A stretch of 64,000 nt of DNA from G963674685 sp963674685 (GTDB lineage Bacteria; Lernaellota; Lernaellaia; JACKCT01). The stretch lies in NCBI GenBank assembly GCA_963674685.2, contig CAXXWT010000007.1, positions 434,001 to 498,000 on the forward strand, read 5' to 3'. Position 1 is the stretch's first letter. Each line of letters begins with the position of its first letter. Positions 8,704 through 16,668 of the stretch are shown here, piece after piece. The position numbers and the translations under genes are program-made. Below the pieces are notes generated by a model. It did not search any database and was not told the origin of the DNA. It worked only from the letters and a program-made list of their open reading frames with translations.

Positions 8704-10181
8704 CCAGTAAAAAAACGACAATGATCGCGGGCGTCCTGATGGCGTGCATCTACTGCTTTTACTTTTTCAACTTCGAGGACGCCGGCGTCGACTATTGGGA
8801 TACCTACATCGTCGCCCCGGCGACCTTCATCGCCGGTTCGCCGTGCACCTTCGCCGACGAGCACGGAAACGCCGCGTACGAATATCATTTGCAGGGAAAG
8901 CTCCCGCACGATCTCGTGGGCAAGGGAAGCTACGGCATCGTTTCAAAGGATCAGCGCATCGGACCGGGCGTCTTGTTCTCCACCGCGTACGGCGTCTTCG
9001 GCGTGGCGGGATTCCGCATCCTCTACGCCGTGCTCGCAGCGCTGCTGTTTTTCATGACCTTTGCCGCGGGGCAAAGGCTCTTTAACGAAACCGGCGCGCT
9101 GGCTTTTGCCGCGCTGACGGCCCTGAATCCCTTTGTCATCGCCATGAACCGCCTGAACGCGAACTTCATTGCGCTGCCTATTCTCATGGCCCTCGTCGCG
9201 ATTCTGATGCAGGAGCGTCCGCGCTGGCTATTGGCCGGGCTGGTGTACGGCGCGCTGGGCGGAATCAAAAACGAGGCGGTCGTCATCGCCCCGGCGGTGG
9301 CGCTTCTGATTGTCGCCAAACCCAAGGGGATTCGCGGCCTGGTTCTGTTTGGCCTCGGCGCTCTCGCGGCTATTGCGCCGTATCTGGCGTGGAACAAATT
9401 CGCCTTCGGAAAAATGCTCATCCATGCGTCCCAGTTCAGCGACTTCGAGGGATTCCGTCCGTCTTTCCCGCACGAAATTCTCGGGATGCATTTTTCCATC
9501 AACGGCCTGTTCAACTGGCCTTTCCACGATCACCTGGTGCGCACGCCGCATTATCCGTTTCCCACGTATTTGACGCTGCCCCTTTCGATCATCCTGTGTT
9601 TCGGCGTGCTCTTGAGCGCCTTCGTTTTTCCCGGCATGGCGGCGCAGTGGAAAAAAGGCAAGGTTGACTTTTTCTTTTTTATGCTCTGGCTGGGCCTTTG
9701 GATGGGGCTTTTCCTTTTTCAGGAAAACTGGGAGGAACCGAAAAACACCTTCGGCGCGCTGGCGATTCCGCCTCTGGCTTTTTTCAGCGTGCGTGGAGTC
9801 GAGTGGCTGATAGAAAAACGCCGGAGCCTGCGTGCATGGGCGGCGGTGGCCGCAATTATCGCCGTGATGGAAATCGGGATTGTCGGCGCGCGTTACGTCA
9901 ACGTCCCCGTGGACGAGCGCTGGTACGTGCGTTTTCCCAAGGCCAAAAGCGAAGCGGCGCTGACGGGATGCCTCAGCGATTTGCAGCGGCGGGAGTGGAT
10001 GTTTTTTCACACCGACGAATGCGAAAGCGAACTGGCCGCGCAGCGCTGGAAACTGACTAGGGGCAATCTCTTCCCCATGCTTTATTACCCACTGACCCTG
10101 CATAGCGCCAACATCAACGCCGAACTGGGCAAACGCAATCCGAAAATCTTCGACATCTGGGAAAAAATTTATGGGTATTGA
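8700..10181 (+). CDS. Polytopic membrane protein, GT-C/GT39-like glycosyltransferase type
   Basis: 493 residues, about 10-11 hydrophobic helices, an acidic stretch (DAGVDYWDTY) in the first external loop, and a C-terminal soluble tail of ~90 residues. The arrangement fits PMT/ArnT-like transferases using polyprenyl-linked sugars. ATG 8700 overlaps the carbamoyltransferase stop (ATGA 8700-8703). A longer in-frame start at 8556 would lie inside the carbamoyltransferase. It is the last gene of the 6773-10181 operon. Confidence 0.65.
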   Translation: MTSKKTTMIAGVLMACIYCFYFFNFEDAGVDYWDTYIVAPATFIAGSPCTFADEHGNAAYEYHLQGKLPHDLVGKGSYGIVSKDQRIGPGVLFSTAYGVFGVAGFRILYAVLAALLFFMTFAAGQRLFNETGALAFAALTALNPFVIAMNRLNANFIALPILMALVAILMQERPRWLLAGLVYGALGGIKNEAVVIAPAVALLIVAKPKGIRGLVLFGLGALAAIAPYLAWNKFAFGKMLIHASQFSDFEGFRPSFPHEILGMHFSINGLFNWPFHDHLVRTPHYPFPTYLTLPLSIILCFGVLLSAFVFPGMAAQWKKGKVDFFFFMLWLGLWMGLFLFQENWEEPKNTFGALAIPPLAFFSVRGVEWLIEKRRSLRAWAAVAAIIAVMEIGIVGARYVNVPVDERWYVRFPKAKSEAALTGCLSDLQRREWMFFHTDECESELAAQRWKLTRGNLFPMLYYPLTLHSANINAELGKRNPKIFDIWEKIYGY

Positions 10182-10223
10182 TTGAGCCGGGTATCGGGTT
10201 CCGGGTTTCGGCACTGTAAACGC

Positions 10224-10259
10224 GTGTGGCGCATCGCGGCCTGCCGGCCGCAACCAAAG
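10224..10259. repeat. Dispersed GC-rich repeat, copy 1
   Basis: Begins GTGTGGCGCATCGCGGCC and continues through a palindromic GGCCTGCCGGCC core to CAACCAAA. Closely similar copies occur at 19854-19889 (same strand) and 57277-57312 (inverted). It looks like a REP-type intergenic repeat. It sits in the 219-bp gap between the GT-C gene and the insertion sequence, where I see nothing else. Confidence 0.7.
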
Positions 10260-10400
10260 TAGGATATAGGCGACATTCCGAATTGAGCCTGCTTTAGCAG
10301 GCTAAGGAGACATAGCCCATAGCGTGAGCTATGGGTAAAGGCTTAATATCAAGTAGTCCTTTGAGAGCGTTGATTTTTACGTGCCAATCGCTATTTTGGC

Positions 10401-10423
10401 TAATTAGTTCCCATCCCGAAATA
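10401..10423 (+). repeat. IS left terminal inverted repeat
   Basis: Exact 23-base reverse complement of 12061-12083. Confidence 0.9.
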
Positions 10424-10585
10424 GCCGTTTTTCAGACATGGCGTCAACATCGTTGTCCGGTAAGGGGATCATTGACAAACCTTGGCAGCGATGTTGCTAA
10501 CCGATTTTATGGAATCGGCGCGTAGACCGCGATTTTTCGCGCACGTCTCCATTTCCCGGTTCGATTCCTTCTTAACAACCGCGTG

Positions 10586-11935
10586 TCAGTCGATGAGATG
10601 CCTGGCGATCAATAAAAGGTTGGCGGTCACCACCGAGGCCCAGGCGTAGGACTTGAATGATTCGAGGCCGGACCATGTGCAGCGATCCATCCCGAAGCAG
10701 CGTTTGAGAAAGGAGATCATCCCCTCGATGCCGGCGCGGAAGTTGCGCAGCCTTTTATAAACCCACGCGCTCTTCGCCATATCGGCGATTTTCAATCCCC
10801 GCTTTTTATGGAAGGCGACGTCCTTGACGCCGAGTTCCTTGATGTGGGCCAGATTGTCTTTCGACGCAAACCCGCCGTCGAAGGCGGCCTGGCGCGGCGC
10901 TCGTCCGTAAATTTCCTTCTGCCGAACGATCATCCTTTCGGCCAGCGTCGCGTCCGCGGGATTGCCGTTCTCGATCACCAGATCGGTCACCAGTCCCGAG
11001 ACTCCGCCGGTGAGCGTGACCTTATGGCCAAAGCAAGTCTCACGCCGGTCCTTGACGATCACGTCGGTATGAGGCTCGAAGATCGAAACGATTTTTTCTT
11101 CGGCCGGGACCTTTTCTCCCCGCAGCACGCGGCGATCGGCCTGGTCGATCACACTTAAGACCAAGGGAATGTAGTGGCGCAGTTCGGCTTCCAAAGAAAG
11201 CGCGAAAATCGGATCGATCATCGTCGCGCCGGCCAATGCGTCGACCACGCGCTCCGCGTCTCGGACCGCCTTTCGCGCGACCTTCAAAAGATCGCGGTAG
11301 TGTTTCACGCGGACCTTTCTCTTCTTCGCGTTCAAAATGCCCAGCGCCCGCTTTTTCGCCCGGCGGCGGTGATCGACGACGGGAACATCGACCAATCCTT
11401 TCGCTTCCCGAGTCAAACGGCACAACACGCGCACCCCGTCTTCGAGCAACGTCGAGTCGGTGGGGTGATGAATGTTGGTTTCGACGACGGTGCAGTCCAC
11501 GCGGACCTTGCGGCCTTTCTCGATCCTTTTGTCGGCTGCCGCGGCAAGCAAAACGCGGTTGATATTCTCCAAAGTCTCGGGGCGAATCCGCTTGATGTCA
11601 CGCTGCAGCGCCGTGCGCGAAGGCGTGCTGTCGGCAAAACCGAATTCGCAAAAAGCGCGGTAAGCACGGGAGTCCTCCAGGTGAAAGGCCAACACCTCGT
11701 AACTGAAGCCGTTCATCTGTTTGACGAAAAGCGCTTTGAGTGCCTGCTCGGCGCTCATCTTTCCCTTGCATCCCCTGGCCGGATCGCGGAGGCCGCGAAC
11801 CAGGTCCGCGTACACCCAATCGAATATCTCCAGGTGATCGCGAAGCAACAAATCGATCCGGTGAAGCTCCCGGGCGTGCTCGTGATGGATTTTTTGCTCG
11901 ACAAGTGAGGGTTGTTGCTGTATTCTTTTTCGCAT
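10586..11935 (-). CDS. DDE transposase, IS1182/ISNCY-like
   Basis: About 449 residues, full length. The N-terminus has the helical domain typical of IS5/IS1182-like transposases (MSAEQALKALFVKQMNGFSY). The catalytic core includes VRVDCTVVETNIHHPTDS (first Asp), AAFDGGFAS (second Asp) and AGIEGMISFLKRCFG (Glu), so the DDE triad appears intact. ATG 11935 is preceded by GGAGGA about 12 bases upstream; an alternative GTG lies at 11977. The exact IS family name is uncertain without a database comparison. Confidence 0.88.
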   Translation of the reverse strand: MRKRIQQQPSLVEQKIHHEHARELHRIDLLLRDHLEIFDWVYADLVRGLRDPARGCKGKMSAEQALKALFVKQMNGFSYEVLAFHLEDSRAYRAFCEFGFADSTPSRTALQRDIKRIRPETLENINRVLLAAAADKRIEKGRKVRVDCTVVETNIHHPTDSTLLEDGVRVLCRLTREAKGLVDVPVVDHRRRAKKRALGILNAKKRKVRVKHYRDLLKVARKAVRDAERVVDALAGATMIDPIFALSLEAELRHYIPLVLSVIDQADRRVLRGEKVPAEEKIVSIFEPHTDVIVKDRRETCFGHKVTLTGGVSGLVTDLVIENGNPADATLAERMIVRQKEIYGRAPRQAAFDGGFASKDNLAHIKELGVKDVAFHKKRGLKIADMAKSAWVYKRLRNFRAGIEGMISFLKRCFGMDRCTWSGLESFKSYAWASVVTANLLLIARHLID

Positions 11936-12060
11936 CGGGACTTGATTCCTCCGTGATATCAATGGGTTAGACACCAATTAAGATAACACAAAAGGATGAA
12001 AATGTCCCGATTTATTTTTCACAAATTCACAAATTTATGCTTTAATATTCAGGTGTTACG

Positions 12061-12083
12061 TATTTCGGGATGGGAACTAATTA
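12061..12083 (-). repeat. IS right terminal inverted repeat
   Basis: Exact 23-base reverse complement of 10401-10423; it lies ~125 bp upstream of the transposase start. Confidence 0.9.
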
Positions 12084-12167
12084 TCAAAAAAATCCCTGAG
12101 CTCGGCATAAATATAACGCGAGATGACAAATCCAGCCCGAAGGGTGATACAATATTAGTCGTCGGCG

Positions 12168-12190
12168 CCTGTCCTGAGCGCAGCCGAAGG
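12168..12190. repeat. Short GAAGG/CCTGAGC dispersed repeat
   Basis: CCTGTCCTGAGCGCAGCCGAAGG resembles the reverse complement of a similar motif at 34519-34540 (CCTTCGACAAGCTCAGG). It is one of a family of short, widely scattered bacterial intergenic repeats. Confidence 0.5.
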
Positions 12191-12228
12191 AAAAGCTGCC
12201 GGAATACGAGTGATTTTTATCTTCATTT

Positions 12229-12268
12229 GAGCCCGTAAGGGCGACACATAATAAACCATGCTTTCTCG
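12229..12268 (+). repeat. Dispersed repeat GCCCGT..GGGCG, copy 1
   Basis: GAGCCCGTAAGGGCGACACA, then AATAAACCATGCTTTCTCG, matches 59546-59585 with scattered substitutions. An inverted partner follows (GTGCCGCCCTGGCGGGCTC, about 12272-12291), so this copy can fold. The ~295-bp gap 12084-12378 holds only this and the neighbouring short repeat. Confidence 0.65.
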
Positions 12269-12378
12269 AATTGTGCCGCCCTGGCGGGCTCAAATAAAAA
12301 TAACGATAATCCGTGTACCCCGCGCTGACGCACGGGGCTAATGTTGTGACGCCCTTCGGGCTGGTTTTTACTTTGCAC

Positions 12379-12600
12379 TTATGGGGCGCTCCCCCGTGGT
12401 CGCCCTTGTTTTCGAGCCTGTTTCATCACATCGCGGAAATAACGCACGTGGAAGCGAAAGACTTTTCGGTAGCGTGGTTTGAAGATGCACAGCACCGCCT
12501 CCACGGCCAGCGTGTACAAGTGCGCGCCGATGAGGATGAAAAAGGCGACGAAGCGGTTGAAACCTGTGGGTGCGGTCGTTTTGTTGCTCAGCGGATTCAT
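12379..12600 (-). CDS. Small membrane protein coupled to ATP-pyrophosphatase gene
   Basis: 73 residues with one long hydrophobic stretch (FVAFFILIGAHLYTLAVEAV), or two short ones, and a strongly basic C-terminus. No family recognised. Its ATG overlaps the TGA of the upstream ATP-pyrophosphatase gene (ATGA on the minus strand, 12597-12600), which supports it as a real translationally coupled gene. It may anchor or assist the neighbouring enzyme. Confidence 0.55.
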   Translation of the reverse strand: MNPLSNKTTAPTGFNRFVAFFILIGAHLYTLAVEAVLCIFKPRYRKVFRFHVRYFRDVMKQARKQGRPRGSAP

Positions 12601-13343
12601 GACGCCGCCCCTTTCGGTATCGAGATGGATTTTTCGCGGCAATAGTCGGCGATCCAGCCTTTCAGATAATCCATGCGCGTGTCGATGAAGTCCAAAACGG
12701 CTTGTTTGTCGTGATTCGGGTCGATGCCCAAAAGTAAAAAAGGCAGATAATAAAGCTCGCCGGGGCGGCATTTCGGCTGGATGCCCAGGAACCGGTCGCC
12801 GATGGGAAAGCCCATCTTGAAGCCGGCCTCCCGCAGTTTTTCAATCGATTCCTCTCGCGTTCTGTCGTAAACCGGCGTAAGAAAATCGATGCCGTACTCG
12901 CTATAAAACTCCCGGAAACGCTGAATGGAAAACGGCGATTGCTCCACCATCTCGTCCGTGGAGCCTGATGACCCGTCGGCCACGGCGTCGACGCCGTGCT
13001 CCAGGTTGTAGGCCACGGTGCGCGCGTGCATGGTGAGTTTGCAGCTCAGGCACCACACGAAGCCGGATTTGACTTTGTCGTAATCCTCCTCGATTCCCCG
13101 CGTGAGAAGGGGTTCGAACATATCCTTGATGGAAATCAGGCTGTGCGTGAATTTGCCCGGGAAATGCCGCGAAGCCTCGTCGGCGCGCTTTTTCGTGCGG
13201 CCGAGCTTGTAATGCCCGAATCCGTTCCAGTAGGAAACGAGGTGGACCTTGTCGTACTCGGCGGCCAGTTCGCAGGCCGTTCGCGTGGAGTCGATGCCGC
13301 CGGAAAAAAGCAGCGTGATCTGCCTGCCGGGCTTTTCGCTCAT
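12597..13343 (-). CDS. N-type ATP pyrophosphatase (QueC/asparagine-synthase-like)
   Basis: 248 residues with the PP-loop LLFSGGIDSTRTA near the N-terminus, which binds ATP in enzymes that adenylate a carboxyl or amide (QueC, NadE, GuaA, MnmA). A conserved-looking SGFVWCLSCKLTMHARTV segment mid-protein and GSSGSTDEMVEQ resemble the substrate half of QueC-like proteins. The usual four-cysteine QueC zinc site near the C-terminus is not obvious, so I do not call it QueC. It could activate an unknown substrate. It is coupled to the 73-residue membrane protein downstream. Confidence 0.75.
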   Translation of the reverse strand: MSEKPGRQITLLFSGGIDSTRTACELAAEYDKVHLVSYWNGFGHYKLGRTKKRADEASRHFPGKFTHSLISIKDMFEPLLTRGIEEDYDKVKSGFVWCLSCKLTMHARTVAYNLEHGVDAVADGSSGSTDEMVEQSPFSIQRFREFYSEYGIDFLTPVYDRTREESIEKLREAGFKMGFPIGDRFLGIQPKCRPGELYYLPFLLLGIDPNHDKQAVLDFIDTRMDYLKGWIADYCREKSISIPKGAAS

Positions 13344-13460
13344 GATTTCACCTTTGACAATTGGAATTTATCGCGCCTTTCAAATTGCGTCATATCCGCG
13401 ACCGATGCAAGGAGTTGCTGCTTCCGATGTAAGCTCACAAACTCTTTGCGGATTTTTATT

Positions 13461-13604
13461 CTCATTCCGACCGGAGATTTAGCGAAGTGGAGGAATCCCT
13501 TCAATGATACGCCATCGCCTTGCCATGATGAGTATGTCAAAACTATAAACACGCCTCGTTTAAGGGATTCCTCGACTCGTCCTGGCGGACTCGCTCGGAA
13601 TGAC
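13461..13604. repeat. Palindromic dispersed element, copy 2
   Basis: 144-bp relative of 3915-4045. It opens CTCATTCCGACCGGAG and closes CTCGGAATGAC, with internal arms GAAGTGGAGGAATCCCTT and TAAGGGATTCCTCGACTCG. The middle of the element differs between copies while the arms are conserved. It fills most of the 387-bp gap between divergent genes. Confidence 0.8.
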
Positions 13605-13700
13605 AAATTTTTCTGCATTCTCATGACCAAGTCTTCAATGGCTTTCAACTGATTCCCAATTGATAAGTTCTATTCGCTTTTATCCGGCGCGCAAAAACGA

Positions 13701-13706
13701 TATAAT
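13701..13706 (+). promoter_or_regulatory. Candidate -10 box for MFS gene
   Basis: TATAAT 25 bases upstream of the ATG at 13731, with AGGGG just before the start. No good -35 lies at the right spacing, so this is a partial promoter call. Confidence 0.35.
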
Positions 13707-13730
13707 CCGTGCAAGATAAAAGGGGATCCG

Positions 13731-14816
13731 ATGGCCATTGACGAAGGCGAGATGCCGCCGGCAAAGGGAAAAAATTCCATCCTGGCGCTTCCGATAATTC
13801 TCGGGATCATCCACGCGGTTGTCGACGCGTCGACGATCATGACCATTTTCACAACGCGGCCCTTCCACCACCTTAAGCCTTACGACATCGCGCTGATCGT
13901 TCTGGGTTATGATCTGATCGCCTTCTACGGGCAGGTTCCCTTCGGTTTTTTGATGGACAAACTCCGCCGCTGCCGGGAAACCGCCGCCCTGGGACTTGTA
14001 TTTTGCCTGTTCGGCATCTTGTGTTTATACATCAACCCCATCGCCGCCATGATTTTCGCCGGCATCGGCAACGCGCTGTATCACGTGGGAGGCGGGGCCA
14101 TTTCCCTCAACGTCCAGCCTGGTCGGGCGACGCCGCCGGGCATCTTCGTGGCTCCCGGCGCCCTGGGCCTGGCGGTGGGTTCATATATGGGCAAGGGCGG
14201 ATTTGGGATCACCTGGCCGTTTCTGATTGCGCTGGCGATAAGCCTTGTCGTTACGCTTTTCGTCAAAGTTCCCGACATCCCTTACGAGTCGCCGCCCCCA
14301 AGGCCGAAAGTGCGCCGGCCGATACTTCTCGTCGTGCTTTTGCTGCTGTCCGTCTTTTTCCGCTCCCTGGTGGGCCGGGCCGGAGGCTATGAACTACCCA
14401 AAATGACGGATGTGGCGTTCGCCGGGGCTTCGGCGGCTTTCGCGGGAAAGGCCATCGGCGGCGTTCTCGCCGACCGCCTGGGGTGGATCGAAGTCAGCGT
14501 GGGCGCGCTGCTCATATCCGCGCCTCTTATCGCATTCGGCGGAAATGCGTCGACCACGGTGATTATCGGGCTTTTCATTTTTCAGATAACCATGCCCGTC
14601 ACGCTCGTCGCGGTGTGGTCGCTCATGCCCGGGCGCCCGGGCCTGGCCTTCGGATTAAACTGCCTGGCCTACATCGCCGGTTTTCTCATGACCACGCTGC
14701 CGAGCGTTAAAGCCCTGTACAGCCCGCAATTGTTTCTGGGCATAATTTTGCTTTCCGCTCTGACGGTCTACCTGGGTCTGAAGCCGTTGAAAAAACATAT
14801 TCCGATGAAGTTCTGA
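13731..14816 (+). CDS. Major facilitator superfamily transporter
   Basis: 361 residues with 11-12 hydrophobic helices. The loop GFLMDKLRRCRET after the second helix is the MFS motif A position (GxLaDrxGrrr), and ADRLGWIEV repeats it in the second half. The substrate is unknown; the closest impression is a small secondary transporter of the fosmidomycin-resistance-like type. The start at 13731 has AAGGGG upstream. It converges on the ispH-ubiA gene with a 66-bp gap. Confidence 0.75.
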   Translation: MAIDEGEMPPAKGKNSILALPIILGIIHAVVDASTIMTIFTTRPFHHLKPYDIALIVLGYDLIAFYGQVPFGFLMDKLRRCRETAALGLVFCLFGILCLYINPIAAMIFAGIGNALYHVGGGAISLNVQPGRATPPGIFVAPGALGLAVGSYMGKGGFGITWPFLIALAISLVVTLFVKVPDIPYESPPPRPKVRRPILLVVLLLLSVFFRSLVGRAGGYELPKMTDVAFAGASAAFAGKAIGGVLADRLGWIEVSVGALLISAPLIAFGGNASTTVIIGLFIFQITMPVTLVAVWSLMPGRPGLAFGLNCLAYIAGFLMTTLPSVKALYSPQLFLGIILLSALTVYLGLKPLKKHIPMKF

Positions 14817-14882
14817 AGCGATTCCCGGCTTTAGCGGCGCCAATGTGGAAATACTTTTTCATCCCATCGAAACGCACGAATG

Positions 14883-16631
14883 TCAGGCGATCCACACGTT
14901 CCACGCCAGCGTGATAAAGCCCATGAGGATCAGGTGGGAATCCACGTAAAAATCCCGGCGGACGACGCTGGCCTTGTTGGCCGGGATTCCGCGGCGCAGG
15001 ATGAAGATCGTCACGAATAGCATCCAGAAGCCCAAAATCCACGCGACGGGAGGAAATGCGCCCAAACCCGCCAGGAGGAAAAGCATGACGGCCAGACCGC
15101 CGGAGCCGTAGCGGAGAATTCGTGCGGTTCGGCGTTCGCCGATCACGATGGGCACCGTTTCGCGGCCCACGAGGCGGTCGGCGCTGATGTCGGTCAGATC
15201 CATGACGATCGAGCGAATGCCCGTCACCAGGAAAACGAAGGCGAAAGCCAGAAACGTGGCGGGAAGATCATTATGCCCGGACGTGAAAAACATCGGAAAA
15301 ACCGACACGACGGCCCAGGCCAGGGCGACGAAAATATTTTTGCTGGCGGCGATGTCCTTGAGGCGTCTGAAACCTAAGGGGCGCCGGAGGCGTTCGGGCA
15401 CGATCTGCACCGAATATAAAACGCCGATCACGCTGGCGCTCAAGATCATCAGGAACGGCAGCGTTCCCATGATCAGGCTGATGCCCACGGCGGCCAGGCC
15501 GGATAAAATACCCAGGGCGATCATGAATCCCGTGTATTTTTCGTAAAAACGAACGCGCGCCGGATCGTCGCGAAAACGGTCCAGTCCTTTTTCCGTAAAT
15601 CGGTTGAGGATGTGCATGGACAAAACGTAAAACAACACCAGCCAGAAAAACCGCCACTGAAAAGCCACGCCCTGCAGCACCGCGCCCACGTAGCACAGCG
15701 CCCCGGCTCCGATCCCGGCAAAAACGTTCGTGACGATCAGCGTGGATAAAAAAGTTTTCAGCGTCGCCATCACCGGCGCCCGGTGCCGCGCTTCCAGCGT
15801 ATGCAGATAGGCCATGACGCGATCTATGCTCCAGGAAGGCGTGCTGGCGCCGGCGGTGACGCCGATTTTCTCATAGGGAGAAAAATCCACGCCTTCCAGT
15901 TCTATTTCGGTTTCGATATGCCAGGTGGGCAGGTGGAATTCATCCCGGGCGATGGCCGCCAGGCGGCGCGTGTTGCCGCTGTTTTTTCCGCCGATGACGA
16001 TCATGGCGTCCACGCGGCCGCACAATTCCAGAATTTCCGCCTGCCGCCGCACGGTGGCGTCGCACATGGTGTCGCGAACCACGGCGTTGGGGAATCTTTC
16101 CTTCACGGCGTCCATCATGCGCCGCCACTCGCGAACGTTGGCGGTGGTCTGCGTGACGATGATGAATTTTTCGTCTTTGGGGATTTGATCCAGGTCTTCT
16201 ATGCTTTGGATCACGCGGGCGTTTTCATCGCCGCCGTAACCCACGAGCCCCACCACTTCCGGGTGGTTCGGCTCGCCGAAAATCACGACCTTAAAGCCCT
16301 TTTTCGCGTGGTTCGCCACAAGCTTTTGAACGCGGCGCACCACGGGGCAGGTGTGATCCATGACCTCGTCGGCGCGCTCGCCAAGTTCCTCTTTCAGTTT
16401 CGGCGGGACGCCGTGAGCCCGGATGATCGCCAGTCCGCCGTCGATCTCGTCAACGCTGTCGGCGCTGCTCACGCCGCGCAGTTTCAACAGTTCGATGACC
16501 TGGGAATTATGCACCAGGGGTCCGAGGGTCGCGGCTTTTTGCTCGACGGCGATGTCGAGTTCGAGGGTCTTATTCAGAGCCCGCCTGACTCCCGAGCAAA
16601 AACCGGCTGTGCTTGCGAGGATGAATTCCAT
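14883..16631 (-). CDS. ispH: Fusion of 4-hydroxy-3-methylbut-2-enyl diphosphate reductase (IspH) and UbiA-type prenyltransferase
   Basis: 582 residues. Residues 1 to ~280 are a complete IspH, the last step of the MEP pathway making IPP and DMAPP. Visible are Cys12 (GFCSG), His41 (LVHNSQ), HGVPP, DHTCP, NHPEV with its catalytic Glu, TQTTAN and DTMCD, so all three iron-sulfur cysteines are present. From ~295 on there are about eight hydrophobic helices with the UbiA-like motif MDLTDISADRLVGRETVPI; the first Asp motif (NDxxDxxxD) is only loosely matched by LNRFTEKGLDRFRDD. No stop or frameshift separates the halves. The fused enzyme would supply isoprenoid diphosphates next to a membrane prenyltransferase. 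The acceptor is unknown. lgt lies 37 bp upstream. Confidence 0.9.
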   Translation of the reverse strand: MEFILASTAGFCSGVRRALNKTLELDIAVEQKAATLGPLVHNSQVIELLKLRGVSSADSVDEIDGGLAIIRAHGVPPKLKEELGERADEVMDHTCPVVRRVQKLVANHAKKGFKVVIFGEPNHPEVVGLVGYGGDENARVIQSIEDLDQIPKDEKFIIVTQTTANVREWRRMMDAVKERFPNAVVRDTMCDATVRRQAEILELCGRVDAMIVIGGKNSGNTRRLAAIARDEFHLPTWHIETEIELEGVDFSPYEKIGVTAGASTPSWSIDRVMAYLHTLEARHRAPVMATLKTFLSTLIVTNVFAGIGAGALCYVGAVLQGVAFQWRFFWLVLFYVLSMHILNRFTEKGLDRFRDDPARVRFYEKYTGFMIALGILSGLAAVGISLIMGTLPFLMILSASVIGVLYSVQIVPERLRRPLGFRRLKDIAASKNIFVALAWAVVSVFPMFFTSGHNDLPATFLAFAFVFLVTGIRSIVMDLTDISADRLVGRETVPIVIGERRTARILRYGSGGLAVMLFLLAGLGAFPPVAWILGFWMLFVTIFILRRGIPANKASVVRRDFYVDSHLILMGFITLAWNVWIA

Positions 16632-16668
16632 GCTTTTATCAACGTGTAGGCCGCCGGGTCCGCTTGTG

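Larger units (their letters stand above)
10401..12083 (-). mobile_element. Complete insertion sequence, 1683 bp
   Basis: Bounded by perfect 23-bp terminal inverted repeats at 10401-10423 and 12061-12083 (left end begins TAATTAGTTCCCATCCC). One transposase gene runs leftward inside, leaving ~185 bp and ~125 bp of subterminal noncoding DNA. I could not identify a convincing target-site duplication: flanks read CTATTTTGGC on the left and TCAAAAAAAT on the right. Intact ends plus an intact transposase suggest a recent, possibly active insertion. Confidence 0.88.

Noticed and set aside
10401..12083. Target-site duplication around the IS
   Set aside because: The flanks (TTTTGGC and TCAAAAA) are not direct repeats; any similarity is partial and inverted.
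15783..16649. 288-codon plus-strand frame
   Set aside because: Antisense shadow of the clear IspH domain.
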